NCBI RefSeq assembly: GCF_900114705.1
Contig: NZ_FOTW01000013.1
Coordinates: 62,001 to 126,000, forward strand
From: Rugamonas rubra
Lineage (GTDB): Bacteria > Pseudomonadota > Gammaproteobacteria > Burkholderiales > Burkholderiaceae_D
DNA: 64,000 nucleotides
Direction: 5' to 3'
Shown here: in pieces, positions 8,853 through 16,862 of the stretch
Numbering within the stretch: the first letter of the stretch is position 1
Layout of the letters: each line of letters starts with the position of its first letter
Program-made: the position numbers and the translations under genes
Notes under the pieces: model-generated
What the model saw: only the letters and a program-made list of their open reading frames with translations
What the model was told of the DNA's origin: nothing
The model's database searches: none

Positions 8853-9044
8853 TCAAGCGCCGCGGCGGCGCGGCGCCGGCGCCGGCGGCGTAACGCTGGC
8901 CGGCGCGGCCGCGACGACGGTGAAGCGGGCCGTGGCGTAGGAAGGCCGCCCGGGCCCGCAGTCGCCCAGCTCGAGCACGAGGACGTGGGTGGTGCCGGCG
9001 GCGCCGGGCGGCGGGGCCGGCGGCAAGTGGATTGTCGGTTTCAT
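8853..9044 (-). CDS. Small proline-rich protein, hypothetical
   Basis: 63 residues from ATG 9044, preceded by GAGGAAGCCACC. The N-terminus is Pro-rich (MKPTIHLPPAPPPGAAGTTH), followed by a hydrophobic/beta-like stretch and a Pro/Arg tail. Not recognised. It is convergent with the KaiC-like gene, with a 15-base gap between stops. Support is a good ribosome site and a continuous frame; high GC makes chance frames common, so it may not be real. Confidence 0.4.
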   Translation of the reverse strand: MKPTIHLPPAPPPGAAGTTHVLVLELGDCGPGRPSYATARFTVVAAAPASVTPPAPAPRRRGA

Positions 9045-9148
9045 GGTGGCTTCCTCATGGCGGGTTCCGGTGGTGGCGCGGGTGGCGGGGGGGCGGACGG
9101 CCGCAGGGCGCCGTCGAACCATGCTACGCGGCCGCCGCCGCGCTCACC

Positions 9149-9162
9149 GTGTGGCAGCGCAC
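9149..9162 (+). promoter_or_regulatory. GTNCGCYRGCGNAC-type site (2 mismatches)
   Basis: GTGTGGCAGCGCAC followed by AGAGG. It lies 105 bases upstream of the small minus-strand gene and 127 bases upstream of the short leader frame before the GGDEF-EAL gene. Apart from the small gene at 8853-9044 and the leader at 9289-9354, the stretch 8838-9350 shows nothing else. Confidence 0.45.
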
Positions 9163-9288
9163 AGAGGCCGGCGCCATGTGGCGGCGCCGCCGCGCGGCGC
9201 AGGGCTGCGTCTGCTGGCCCACAGAAGGAAGCGGCAAACTGCCGCATTGTGTAGCGATGGCCGACTTCGGCTCCACCCAGGGAGAACC

Positions 9289-9354
9289 ATGATGCGCACA
9301 CCAACACAGCACAGCGGCAGCGCCGCGCAGCACCGAGCGGCGGTCCGGGCGTGA
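9289..9354 (+). CDS. Possible 21-residue leader peptide of the GGDEF-EAL gene
   Basis: ATG ATG start at 9289 with GGAGAACC directly upstream, ending in TGA 9352-9354, which overlaps the GTG start of the GGDEF-EAL gene (GTGA). This is the only good ribosome site in the region, so ribosomes finishing this short frame could restart on the GTG. It could also be an accident, with the real start of the large gene further in. Confidence 0.35.
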   Translation: MMRTPTQHSGSAAQHRAAVRA

Positions 9355-10985
9355 CGCATCGACGCCGCAGCCGCCGGCCGCCGGCCGCGCCGGCGCAGGC
9401 GCAGGCGCAGGCGCAGACGGCCGAGTCGGCGCCGGCCGACGCCACGCCGCCCTGGCGCGGCCGCGAGCTGCTGCTGCTGGCGCGCGAGCGCCAGGTGCTT
9501 GAGCGCGAGCGCGCCGCCGACGCGCACGCGCGCGGCTCCCGTCCGGCGCGCCGCCACTCCGCCCTGTCCGCCGCGCAGATCGCCATGCTGCAGCAGGCCA
9601 ACGCCAACCTGGTGATCGCCTCGATGGAGGCGGTCACCCTGACCGAGCAGGTGCAGCAGGCGCGCAACGCGCTGCTGCACCAGACCCACCACGACGCCCT
9701 GACCGGCCTGCCCAACCGGGTGCTGCTGCGCGACCGCCTGCGCCAGGCCATCGAGCTGGCCGGCCGCGGCCGGCGCCGGCTGGCCGTGATGTTCCTCGAC
9801 CTGGACCGCTTCAAGACCATCAACGACTCGCTCGGCCACGGTGTCGGCGACCTGCTGCTGCAACTGGTGGCGCGCCGCTTGGTCGGCTTTGTGCGGCGCT
9901 CCGACACCGTCAGCAGGCAGGGCGGCGACGAGTTTGTGCTGATGTTCCCCGAGATCGAACAGGCCGACGACGCCGGCCTGTTCGCCCAGAAGATCCTGCT
10001 GGCGATGGCCGCCCCCCACTTGGTCGAGCACCACGCGCTGCATGTCGGCGTGAGCATCGGCATCGGCATCTATCCCGACGACGGCGCCGACGCCGACAGC
10101 CTGATCCGCCACGCCGACACCGCCATGTACCACGCCAAGGAAAACGGCCGCAACACCTACTGCTTCTTCGAGCCGGCGATGAACACGCGCGCCGTGCTGC
10201 GCCAGTCGACCGAGGCCAGCCTGCGCCTGGCGCTGGCGCGCCAGGAGTTCGTGTTGCACTACCAGCCGAAGATCGACCTGGCCAGCGGCACGGTGGTGGG
10301 CGTCGAGGCGCTGGTGCGCTGGCAGCACCCGCAGCGCGGCCTGCTGGCGCCGGCCGAGTTCGTCCCGATCGCCGAGGAGTGCGGCCTGATCCTGCCGCTC
10401 GGCCGCTGGGTGCTGCGCCAGGCCTGCTGGCAGGCGCAGGACTGGCACCTGGCCGGCTGGCCGCCGATGACGATGGCGGTCAACGCATCGCCGCTCGAGT
10501 TCGGCGCCAGCGACTTCGTCGAGCATCTGCGCAGCACCCTGGCCGAGACAGGGCTGGCGCCGGGTCGCCTGGAGATCGAGCTCACCGAGGGGGTGCTGAT
10601 GCGGGACGCCAGCGTTTCCGGCGGCGTGCTGCAGGCCGTCGCCGAGCTCGGCGTCAAGCTGGCGATCGACGACTTCGGCACCGGCTATTCCAGCCTGAGC
10701 TACCTGAGCCAGTTCCCCATCCACACGCTGAAGATCGACCAGTCCTTCGTCAGCCAGATCGGCGCCAGCGCGGCCGACGCCACCATCGTCAGCGCCGTCA
10801 TCGGCATGGGCAAGAGCCTGCGCAAGCGGGTCATCGCCGAGGGCGTGGAGACGGCCGCGCAGTGCGCCTTCCTGCGCCACCACGACTGCGACGAGGGGCA
10901 GGGCTTCCTGTTCGGCCGGCCGATGACGGCCGACGCCATCGCGCTGTTGTTGCGGGCCGGCCCAAGACCGTGCGAATTGTTGTAA
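9351..10985 (+). CDS. GGDEF-EAL protein, cyclic di-GMP turnover
   Basis: 544 residues, no membrane segment. The N-terminal 90 residues are basic and low complexity, then a coiled coil (QIAMLQQANANLVIASMEA). The GGDEF domain has an intact GGDEF at 191-195, an RxxD inhibitory site 5 residues before it (RRSD), and the usual LTGLPNR entry. The EAL domain has EALVRW at 319-324, LTEGVL, DDFGTGYSS, KIDQSF and AEGVET, so both catalytic centres look complete. The GTG start at 9351 is weak; it overlaps the stop of a 21-codon frame. No sensory domain is seen, so input probably comes through the N-terminal coil. Confidence 0.92.
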   Translation: MTHRRRSRRPPAAPAQAQAQAQTAESAPADATPPWRGRELLLLARERQVLERERAADAHARGSRPARRHSALSAAQIAMLQQANANLVIASMEAVTLTEQVQQARNALLHQTHHDALTGLPNRVLLRDRLRQAIELAGRGRRRLAVMFLDLDRFKTINDSLGHGVGDLLLQLVARRLVGFVRRSDTVSRQGGDEFVLMFPEIEQADDAGLFAQKILLAMAAPHLVEHHALHVGVSIGIGIYPDDGADADSLIRHADTAMYHAKENGRNTYCFFEPAMNTRAVLRQSTEASLRLALARQEFVLHYQPKIDLASGTVVGVEALVRWQHPQRGLLAPAEFVPIAEECGLILPLGRWVLRQACWQAQDWHLAGWPPMTMAVNASPLEFGASDFVEHLRSTLAETGLAPGRLEIELTEGVLMRDASVSGGVLQAVAELGVKLAIDDFGTGYSSLSYLSQFPIHTLKIDQSFVSQIGASAADATIVSAVIGMGKSLRKRVIAEGVETAAQCAFLRHHDCDEGQGFLFGRPMTADAIALLLRAGPRPCELL

Positions 10986-11037
10986 CCCACACATTTTTGA
11001 CGTACAGTGAAAAGACACACCGACAGGAGGCGGCGCA

Positions 11038-11238
11038 ATGACAGACACCACGACGGCGCCGGTTTGGCTGGGCGTTTTCCTGTTCCGCCTGCCCACCGCC
11101 GCACGCCGCGCCCAGGCCCAGGCCTGGATCGAGACCCATCCGGTCGACGTCGGCCACTTCAAGGCCTGTTTTCCGGAGGCCGAGTCGCTCACCGTGCTCG
11201 ACGCGCTCGGCGCCGGCGCCAGGGGCGACGCCGGGTAG
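11038..11238 (+). CDS. Small hypothetical protein
   Basis: 66 residues from ATG 11038, preceded by a strong ribosome site (ACAGGAGGCGGCGCA). Contains VWLGVFLFRLPTAARR and later a His/Phe-rich turn (VDVGHFKACFP). No signal peptide and no family recognised. It stands between the GGDEF-EAL gene (52-base gap) and the tailocin repressor (convergent, 15-base gap), so it marks the left edge of the tailocin locus. May be read with the GGDEF-EAL gene. Confidence 0.6.
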   Translation: MTDTTTAPVWLGVFLFRLPTAARRAQAQAWIETHPVDVGHFKACFPEAESLTVLDALGAGARGDAG

Positions 11239-11253
11239 GCGGCGCCGGCCGCC

Positions 11254-11964
11254 CTAGATGCGGTCGCTTTCCTTGCGCACGATGCGGCCGATGATGATGC
11301 AGTCGTTGCCACGGCAGACCTTGCGGTGGTATTTGCGCTGGTCCGGGTTGTCCGAGGTCAGCCACCATTCGCCGGCGTCGCGCGACAGGCGCTTGACCAC
11401 CGGCTCGCCCTCGTAGTTGACGGCGAACACGGCGCCGTCGACCGGCTTGGCGTCGGCGGTGTTGATGATCACCAGGTCGTCCTCGTACAGCGACGGTTCC
11501 ATGCTCTCGCCGCGCACCTTGATGCCGATCAGGCGTTCGGGAATGAAGCCGTTGCGGTCGGCCCAGTTGCGCGGCACGCTGAACATGCTGCCGTCGTGCG
11601 TCTCCGGCTCGACGCTGAAGCCGCTGATGCCGGCCGACAGGCGCAGCTTGACCTTCTGGATCTGGTAGAAGCGGGCGTCGTCCTCCTGCGCCACCACCAC
11701 CGGCAGGAAGGCGGACGGCGCCGTGGCGGGCTGGCCGGACGTGGCGCGCGCGCGCGGTGCTATGCCCTCGTGCAGCCAGTCGAAGGCGACGTTGCAGGCG
11801 GCCGCCAACTGCACCAGCGTGTGGGCCTCCGGACCGCGCTTGCCGACCCCCTTGAGTATGCGGTTGATGGTCGGCTGCGGCACGCCGGAGGCGCGCGACA
11901 ACGCGCTCTGCGATTCGAAGCCGGCCTGTTTCATGGCCGCGTCCAGTCTGCTTGAAATATCCAT
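11254..11964 (-). CDS. LexA/CI-like repressor, HTH plus S24 peptidase domain
   Basis: 236 residues. The N-terminal XRE-type HTH covers about residues 5-60 (SQSALSRASGVPQPTINRIL). The C-terminal S24 autopeptidase domain has Ser154 in GESMEP and Lys191 in PVVKRL, the Ser-Lys pair of LexA and lambda CI. A plausible self-cleavage bond is Ala111-Gly112 in the hinge (RLSAGISGF). In this family RecA filaments trigger cleavage, so DNA damage would relieve repression. It faces the candidate late regulator across a 137-base AT-rich stretch carrying repeated GTAT half-sites. Very likely the master repressor of the tailocin. Confidence 0.92.
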   Translation of the reverse strand: MDISSRLDAAMKQAGFESQSALSRASGVPQPTINRILKGVGKRGPEAHTLVQLAAACNVAFDWLHEGIAPRARATSGQPATAPSAFLPVVVAQEDDARFYQIQKVKLRLSAGISGFSVEPETHDGSMFSVPRNWADRNGFIPERLIGIKVRGESMEPSLYEDDLVIINTADAKPVDGAVFAVNYEGEPVVKRLSRDAGEWWLTSDNPDQRKYHRKVCRGNDCIIIGRIVRKESDRI

Positions 11965-11972
11965 AATGAATT

Positions 11973-12041
11973 ATACATCCGCGTATAGTTTGCAGTGAAT
12001 TTCTATCCATTTGCGTATTGATCCTGTATTCATTCTCGTAT
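11973..12041. promoter_or_regulatory. Putative repressor operator array
   Basis: An AT-rich island in a 70% GC region, between the divergent repressor and regulator genes. It contains an inverted pair ATAC (11973-11976) and GTAT (11983-11986), then GTAT at 12015, 12026 and 12038, spaced 11 and 12 bases, about one helical turn. Each sits in a CGTAT or TGTAT context. It probably holds both divergent promoters and the binding sites of the S24 repressor. The grouping is seen directly; the binding is inferred. Confidence 0.55.
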
Positions 12042-12101
12042 ATATTGTGTGAAATGGCAAGTTTTACAGTGGCAGGAACACAGCGAAAGGCGGGTAGGGA
12101 C

Positions 12102-12803
12102 ATGGGAAACATGAAAACGATGGCGATGGCGGCAACGGCGGCGGGAATCATCAAAGAACAGGAGTATCGGGACGCGATCTTCAGCAGCGCCGGGCAGGCG
12201 GTGCACGTGGCCTACATGATCATGGCGCAGGACGCGCAGCAGGACGCGCCGCTGCGCAAGGCGCTGATGCGCATCATGGAGGCGGCCGGCAGCCTGGCCG
12301 AGCCGCAGCGCGAGTGGCTCGAGCAGCTGCGCGGCAGCGCGTCGAAGCGGGTCAACTTCGCCGGGCTCAGCCCGTTGGAGGTGCGCGCCCAGTGCGCGCT
12401 GATCGTCCACGCCGTGGCGCACAAGCTGCCGCGCACCGAGATGTGGGCCTTGCAGGCGAAGTACGGCCACACCGACGTGGAGGACGCCGCCGGCGTGCGC
12501 CGCTACGCCTTCTCGGCCGAGCGCATCGCCGCGATCAAGGGCTTGTCGGACTGGATGGCGCCGTCCTTCCCGGCCATCCAGCCGTTCGCGCTGGACTGCA
12601 TGGTCGGCAAGCTGTACGCCAACCACAAGAGGATCGAGATCAGCTTCCGCGAGCTGGCCAAGTCCTTCGGCGGCAACCATATGACGTATGCGCGCGGCTT
12701 CGAGAAGATCAAGCAGCGCCTGCACGAGCTGGAGCTGGTGGCGCTGGACCGGCTGGAGCCGTATTTGCGCGAGCAGGGCGTGGTCGGGGAAATTTTTTTA
12801 TAG
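12102..12803 (+). CDS. Candidate late regulator of the tailocin (activator or antiterminator)
   Basis: About 233 residues from ATG 12102 (GGGTAGGGAC upstream); ATG 12054 in frame is possible but has no ribosome site. No named family recognised. It is helical, with a C-terminal part that looks HTH-like (ISFRELAKSFGGNHMTYARG, about residues 183-202). It is opposite the S24 repressor and ends 17 bases before the -35 box of the late promoter, the position of late regulators such as Q in lambda or PrtN in pyocins. Because that promoter is followed by two terminator-like hairpins, an antitermination role is attractive but unproven. Confidence 0.7.
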   Translation: MGNMKTMAMAATAAGIIKEQEYRDAIFSSAGQAVHVAYMIMAQDAQQDAPLRKALMRIMEAAGSLAEPQREWLEQLRGSASKRVNFAGLSPLEVRAQCALIVHAVAHKLPRTEMWALQAKYGHTDVEDAAGVRRYAFSAERIAAIKGLSDWMAPSFPAIQPFALDCMVGKLYANHKRIEISFRELAKSFGGNHMTYARGFEKIKQRLHELELVALDRLEPYLREQGVVGEIFL

Positions 12804-12820
12804 TTTGTCGAAAATAGTGG

Positions 12821-12849
12821 TTGACAAGGTGTTACAGAGGGTATAAAGT
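12821..12849 (+). promoter_or_regulatory. Late promoter of the tailocin operon (sigma-70 type)
   Basis: TTGACA at 12821-12826, a 17-base spacer, and TAAAGT at 12844-12849 (TATAAA is also present, offset by two bases with a 15-base spacer). The consensus -35 and ideal spacing make it a strong candidate. It lies just after the candidate regulator gene and 200 bases before the first tail gene. Confidence 0.7.
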
Positions 12850-12877
12850 TTAGTCATTCTCGCAGTAATAGCAACCG

Positions 12878-12897
12878 AAGCCCGCCCAAGCGGGCTT
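12878..12897 (+). terminator. Hairpin in the late leader
   Basis: Perfect 8-base stem AAGCCCGC / GCGGGCTT with a CCAA loop, followed by TGTCGTTTCT, a weak U tract. It lies about 25 bases after the expected start of the late transcript, so it would act as an attenuator or pause site. Confidence 0.6.
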
Positions 12898-12931
12898 TGT
12901 CGTTTCTGCGGAAAACAGACGATTTCCCCAC

Positions 12932-12967
12932 AACCCGCCCGGCCGCGCAGCCCGGCGGGTTTTTTTT
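12932..12967 (+). terminator. Strong intrinsic terminator in the late leader
   Basis: Stem ACCCGCC (12933-12939) with GGCGGGT (12954-12960), then a run of eight T in total to 12967. It is a textbook terminator, 85 bases before the first tail gene and downstream of the only good promoter, so the late operon should stop here unless read-through is promoted. Confidence 0.75.
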
Positions 12968-12985
12968 CACCCCAAAGCAAAGGCC

Positions 12986-13012
12986 GGGGTCGGACCCGCA
13001 GGGTCCGACCCC
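12986..13012. repeat. Dispersed palindrome, copy 1
   Basis: GGGGTCGGACCC, three bases, then GGGTCCGACCCC. Member of the seven-copy family in this window; this copy has G for A in the core. Outer arms CCCAAAGCAAAGG and CGTTGGGTTTC can also pair. It lies between the leader terminator and the first tail gene. Confidence 0.8.
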
Positions 13013-13052
13013 GATCGACGCCGTTGGGTTTCATCGTGATAGAGGACGCAAG

Positions 13053-13586
13053 ATGAGCGACAAGCTTGAATCGATAGAACAACTGCACGAGGCGATCCGC
13101 AGCGGCCTGGCGGCGCGCCTGGCCGGCGTGCCGACGGTGCTGCACTACCCGCCGTCCGAGGCGGCGCTGGCGCTGCCGGCGCTGCTGGTCGAGCTGGCCG
13201 AACTGCGCCCGGGGCGCGATCCTGGCACCGGCGAGACCGGCATGGTCGGCCGCTTCGTCGCCCGCCTGATCGTCGACGCGGCCGGCGCCAAGGCGGCGCT
13301 GGCGCTGCGCGAACTGGCGGCGCGGCTGGTGCTGGTGCTCAAGCACCAGAACTGGGGCCTGCCGGTCGGCATGGCGCAATGGCTGCAGGCCGGCGCCGGC
13401 GCCACGGCCGCCGCCGGCCGCCTCGAATGGCAGCTGGAGTGGAGCCACGAGTTCGAACTGGGCGCGCCGATCTGGCCCTACCCGGACAGCACGAACACCC
13501 AGCTGATGCTGGGCCTGGACCCGGAAACGGGCATCGGCAAGAAGGCCCGCTACTGGCCGGCCGGCGACGTCCCCCCCAACCTGTAG
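13053..13586 (+). CDS. Tail completion/terminator-like protein, first gene of tail operon
   Basis: 177 residues from ATG 13053 (GAGGACGCAAG upstream). No clear family match. It has a long Ala/Leu-rich helical N-terminal half and a Trp-rich C-terminal half (LEWQLEWSHEFELGAPIWPY). Genes for the tail terminator/completion protein (P2 R and S, or the Mu gp37 type) sit directly before gpV in contractile tails, and the size fits. The role is inferred from position and size. Followed by gpV at a 9-base gap. Confidence 0.6.
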   Translation: MSDKLESIEQLHEAIRSGLAARLAGVPTVLHYPPSEAALALPALLVELAELRPGRDPGTGETGMVGRFVARLIVDAAGAKAALALRELAARLVLVLKHQNWGLPVGMAQWLQAGAGATAAAGRLEWQLEWSHEFELGAPIWPYPDSTNTQLMLGLDPETGIGKKARYWPAGDVPPNL

Positions 13587-13595
13587 GAGGCGGCG

Positions 13596-14192
13596 ATGGA
13601 CTATCCGATAGTCGAGTTGGACCGCCGCCTGGCGGCGCTGATCCAGGCCGGCAGCATCGCCGAGGTCGACCACGCGGCGGCGCGCTGCCGCATCCGCGTC
13701 GGCCAGTGGACCTCGGCGCTGCTGCCCTGGCACTCGTTGGCGGCGGGGCAGGTGCGCCACTGGCGCGCGCCGTCGGTGGGCGAGCAGGCGCTGCTCATCG
13801 CGCCGTCCGGCGAGCCGGCGGCCGGTTTCATCCTGCCCGGCTTCTACTCCGAGCCGCACGGCCAGGCCGGCGAGCGGCGCGCCAGGGTGCTCAGCTGGCG
13901 CATGCCCGACGGCTGCCTGATCGAGTACGACTGGGAGGCCGGCGCGCTGCAGGTCAGCGGCAGCAAGAAGGTCAGCGTCGACAACGCCGAGACGGTCAGC
14001 ATCGTCTCCGGCGGCCAGGTCACGCTGCAATGCCCGGCCTTGGTGGTGGACTGCGCCTCGACCACCTTCAAGGGCAGGGTGAGCGTGGAGGGCGGCGTCA
14101 GCGTCAAGGGCAACCTGGGCGTGGACGGCAACGTCGACGCCGCCGGCGCGGTGATGGACTCGGGTGGCAACAGTAACCACCACAAGCATTGA
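13596..14192 (+). CDS. Baseplate assembly protein V, central spike
   Basis: 198 residues, TAGGAGGCGG upstream. An N-terminal OB-fold region (ARCRIRVGQWTSALLPW, PSVGEQALLIAPSGEP) is typical of the P2 gpV / phage spike family. A repetitive beta-helix part follows (VSVEGGVSVKGNLGVDGNV), and it ends in NHHKH, which gives the H-x-H pair used at the spike apex of P2 gpV to hold an iron ion. It forms the trimeric needle under the tube that pierces the target outer membrane. Confidence 0.9.
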   Translation: MDYPIVELDRRLAALIQAGSIAEVDHAAARCRIRVGQWTSALLPWHSLAAGQVRHWRAPSVGEQALLIAPSGEPAAGFILPGFYSEPHGQAGERRARVLSWRMPDGCLIEYDWEAGALQVSGSKKVSVDNAETVSIVSGGQVTLQCPALVVDCASTTFKGRVSVEGGVSVKGNLGVDGNVDAAGAVMDSGGNSNHHKH

Positions 14193-14256
14193 TTGAGCCG
14201 AATCGTGTCGGCGGCCCGAGCAGCCGACCACGGGCGAAGTCCCGGCGGCGGAGCCC

Positions 14257-14282
14257 AGGGTCAGACCCTAGGGTCTGACCCT
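14257..14282. repeat. Dispersed palindrome, copy 2
   Basis: A perfect 26-base palindrome: AGGGTCAGACCCT followed by its reverse complement. Outer context GGCGGCGGAGCCC on the left and ATTGCGCCGGCGGG on the right matches the other copies. It lies in the 185-base gap between gpV and the next tail gene, inside the operon. Confidence 0.88.
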
Positions 14283-14338
14283 AAATTGCGCCGGCGGGTA
14301 ATCCGCCGACACGCGCGACCAGTATTCCCCCCCCCAAC

Positions 14339-14365
14339 ATGCCCGCCGACGCGGGCATTTTTTTT
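14339..14365 (+). terminator. Internal intrinsic terminator in tailocin operon
   Basis: Stem ATGCCCGC / GCGGGCAT with a CGAC loop, followed by eight T, ending just before the AAGGAG of the next gene. It stands between gpV and the following baseplate genes, so downstream expression needs read-through or a local promoter; no promoter was seen in the gap. Confidence 0.72.
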
Positions 14366-14377
14366 AAGGAGTCAACC

Positions 14378-14572
14378 ATGGCAAGAGCCAGCAACAAGAT
14401 CCCCGTCGTGTTCCGCGACATCGCCTTCCAGAGCCGCAGCATCTTCCTGCCGGACGGCACCCAGCACCGCGTCCACAACGGCCACCTGACGGCGGCCAGC
14501 GCCGGCCTGATCGCCCACCTCGACCAGCACGCCGAGTTCGAGCGGGTGCCGGTCGTGCGCGCGGCGGCATAG
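14378..14572 (+). CDS. Small tail-operon protein, hypothetical
   Basis: 64 residues from ATG 14378 (TAAGGAGTCAACC upstream). Contains IAFQSRSIFLPDGTQHRVHN and a His-rich end (LIAHLDQHAEFERV). No family recognised. Two bases separate its stop from gpW, so it is in the baseplate operon and probably a minor structural or assembly protein. Confidence 0.65.
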   Translation: MARASNKIPVVFRDIAFQSRSIFLPDGTQHRVHNGHLTAASAGLIAHLDQHAEFERVPVVRAAA

Positions 14573-14574
14573 CC

Positions 14575-14907
14575 ATGGCGCTCGTCGGCATGGATCGGCA
14601 CACCGGCCAGCCGATCACTGGGAGCGCGCACCTGCTGCAAAGCGTGCGCGATATTTTGACCACGCCGCTGGGCAGCCGGCGCGAGCGGCCGGACTACGGC
14701 TCGACCCTGCCGCGCATGGTCGACTTGCCCGTCACGCCGGGCTGGAAGTCCTCGCTGCAGGCCGAGGTGGCGCGCGCCCTGGGGCGCTGGGAACCGCGCC
14801 TGAAGCTGCGGGCGGTGGCGGTCGAGTCGGTGCTCGACGGCAGCGTGGCGCTGCGCCTGAGCGGCGACTACCTGGGCGAGGCGATGATATTGGAGGTGAA
14901 GACATGA
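14575..14907 (+). CDS. Baseplate wedge protein W (GPW/gp25 family)
   Basis: 110 residues. Family pattern is clear: a first helix region (HLLQSVRDILTTPLGSRRER), then PDYGSTLPRMVDLP and a C-terminal beta part. gp25/gpW proteins sit in the baseplate wedge and carry a lysozyme-like fold that helps start sheath assembly. The stop overlaps the start of gpJ by 4 bases, the usual W-J order. Confidence 0.92.
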   Translation: MALVGMDRHTGQPITGSAHLLQSVRDILTTPLGSRRERPDYGSTLPRMVDLPVTPGWKSSLQAEVARALGRWEPRLKLRAVAVESVLDGSVALRLSGDYLGEAMILEVKT

Positions 14908-15734
14908 GCACCATAGACCTGAGCCAGCTGGCGCCGCCGGACATGGTGGAGCCGCTCGACTTCGAGCAGATCTACCAGGACATGCTGGCGGCCTTTCGCG
15001 GCCAGATGGGCGATGGCTGGAACGCCGCGCTCGAATCGGACCCGGTGGTCAAGCTGCTGCAGCTGGCGGCCTACCGCGAGCTGCAGATCCGCGCCCGCAT
15101 CAACGACGCGGCGCGCGCCAGCCTGCTGGCCTTCGCCGAGGGCGCCGACCTGGACCACGCCGCCGCCTTCTACAACGTGCGCCGCCTGGCTGAGGAGAGC
15201 GACGAGCGGCTGCGCCTGCGCACCCAGCTGCGCACCGCCGCGCTGGCCGGCAACGGCACGCCGGAGCAGTACCGCCTGGCGGCGCTGTCGGCCAGCCCGC
15301 TGGTGCACGACGCCGGCATGATGGCGGCGCCGCCGGGCAGCGTGGCGCTGGCGCTGTGGCCGCAGGACGGCGCCGACGGCGCGGCGGTGCTGGCGGCGGT
15401 GCAGGCGGCCTTCGCGGCGGACGACGCCAAGCCGCTCGGCATCCCGCTGTCGATCGCGCTGGCCCAGGCCCGCCCGCTCGACGTGGCCGCCACCGTCTAC
15501 CGCGAGGCCAGCGCGCCGCTGGATCTGGCGGCGCAGCTGCAGGCTGCGCTGCCGGCGCAGATCGCCGACTACGCCCGCCTGGGGCGCGACGTGTCCGGCT
15601 CCTGGCTGGCCGGACGCCTGCACGTGGCCGGCGTCTCGCGTATCGAGCTGCACGGCGCCGGCATCACGGTGGCGCCGCACGAGTACGCGGTGGCCGGCAG
15701 CATCCGCATCGACGACGGCGGTGTCGCATGGTAG
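14904..15734 (+). CDS. Baseplate protein J (gp47 family)
   Basis: 276 residues, near the usual P2 gpJ length of about 300. Recognised by the opening (PDMVEPLDFEQIYQDMLAAF), the VVKLLQLAAYRELQIRARIN helix, and LAFAEGADLDHAAAFYNV. It is a core baseplate wedge protein that pairs with gpI. Overlaps W by 4 bases and I by 7. Confidence 0.92.
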   Translation: MSTIDLSQLAPPDMVEPLDFEQIYQDMLAAFRGQMGDGWNAALESDPVVKLLQLAAYRELQIRARINDAARASLLAFAEGADLDHAAAFYNVRRLAEESDERLRLRTQLRTAALAGNGTPEQYRLAALSASPLVHDAGMMAAPPGSVALALWPQDGADGAAVLAAVQAAFAADDAKPLGIPLSIALAQARPLDVAATVYREASAPLDLAAQLQAALPAQIADYARLGRDVSGSWLAGRLHVAGVSRIELHGAGITVAPHEYAVAGSIRIDDGGVAW

Positions 15735-16861
15735 CGCTGGCCGATAGCGCCCGGCTGTTGCCGCCCAACGCCACCACGCTGGAACGGGCGCTGGCGCGGG
15801 CGGCGCCGCGCGCCGCGCTCGACGCGCTGGCCGACGTGCCGGCCGGGCTGCGCCGGCCGCAGGCAAGTTCCGGCGCGCTGGCGCCGTGGCTGGCGGCCGA
15901 GTGGCAGCTGGCCGAGTTCGCGCCCTATTTCGACAGCACGGCGGCGCTGATCGAGGCCGGCCTGCCGTGGCTGCGCCAGCGCGGCACGGCCGCCTCGGTC
16001 AAGCGGGCCTTGTCCTGGCTGGGCTACCGGGCCACGCTGGAGGAGGAGGGGCCGTGGCTGCAGATCGACCCCGGCGACGCCTACGCCCAGCTGCGCGTCG
16101 ACGCGGTGGCGCAGCTGGTGCGCGCCTCGCTGCCGGCCCACGCCCGCTTGTACCGCATGTACCACGGCTACGACCTGCGCCCGCTGCGGCTGGACGGCGG
16201 CCGCCTCGACGACGCCCTGCTCGACGACGACTCCGGCGTGCTGGTCGACGGCGTCAAGCTGTCGTTCGCGGCGCGCCGCGCCGGCCTGGCCGAGCCGCCG
16301 GGCGGGGTGCCCGGCCACGCCCGCACCGACACGCTGTCGGCCATCGTGCCCTACGACGACCGCATGATGCTCGACACCTGGCTGCTCGACAGCGAGTTGA
16401 TCGCCGACGGCCGCTTCATCATGGGCCAGCTGGTCACCGGCACCACGGCCGACACGGCGGCCACGCCGGCCACGCTGACGGCGCACCGCACGCTGGCGCT
16501 GTCGCAGCTTCTGCTGGACGGCGACGAGAGCGCGCTGGACGACATCAACGGCCAGCTCGGCGGCGGCATGACGGTGGTGGAGCGCAGCTTCGTGCTCGAC
16601 GGCGAACGGCTCGACAGCCACGACCTGGGCCTGCGCCGCATCGTCATCGACCGCTTCGACATCGACGCGCGGGCGGCCCTGGCGCCGGCATTGCAACTGC
16701 CGCTGGCCGGTTTCGACCGGCTGGCGCGCCACGCCCTCTTCAGCGGCACGGCCGGCGTTTATGAGACGCCGACCAGGGCCGCCGGCTGGAGCGGCAACTG
16801 GAGTGCGCGCCGCTGGCGCGTCACGATTCCTTCGACCATCACTTTTCACAATGGAGCTTGA
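15728..16861 (+). CDS. Tail protein I, extended
   Basis: 377 residues from ATG 15728, inside the end of gpJ. The N-terminal half matches tail protein I: LLPPNATTLERALARA, WLAAEWQLAEFAPYFD, and the wedge motif RQRGTAASVKRALSWLGY. P2 gpI has about 180 residues, so roughly 190 extra residues follow, beginning near the HGYDLRPLRLDGGRLDDALL region, which looks like a repeat-rich beta domain. The extra part may hold the adaptor for the unusual fibre module downstream. It joins the baseplate wedge to the tail fibres. Confidence 0.85.
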   Translation: MVALADSARLLPPNATTLERALARAAPRAALDALADVPAGLRRPQASSGALAPWLAAEWQLAEFAPYFDSTAALIEAGLPWLRQRGTAASVKRALSWLGYRATLEEEGPWLQIDPGDAYAQLRVDAVAQLVRASLPAHARLYRMYHGYDLRPLRLDGGRLDDALLDDDSGVLVDGVKLSFAARRAGLAEPPGGVPGHARTDTLSAIVPYDDRMMLDTWLLDSELIADGRFIMGQLVTGTTADTAATPATLTAHRTLALSQLLLDGDESALDDINGQLGGGMTVVERSFVLDGERLDSHDLGLRRIVIDRFDIDARAALAPALQLPLAGFDRLARHALFSGTAGVYETPTRAAGWSGNWSARRWRVTIPSTITFHNGA

Positions 16862-16862
16862 T

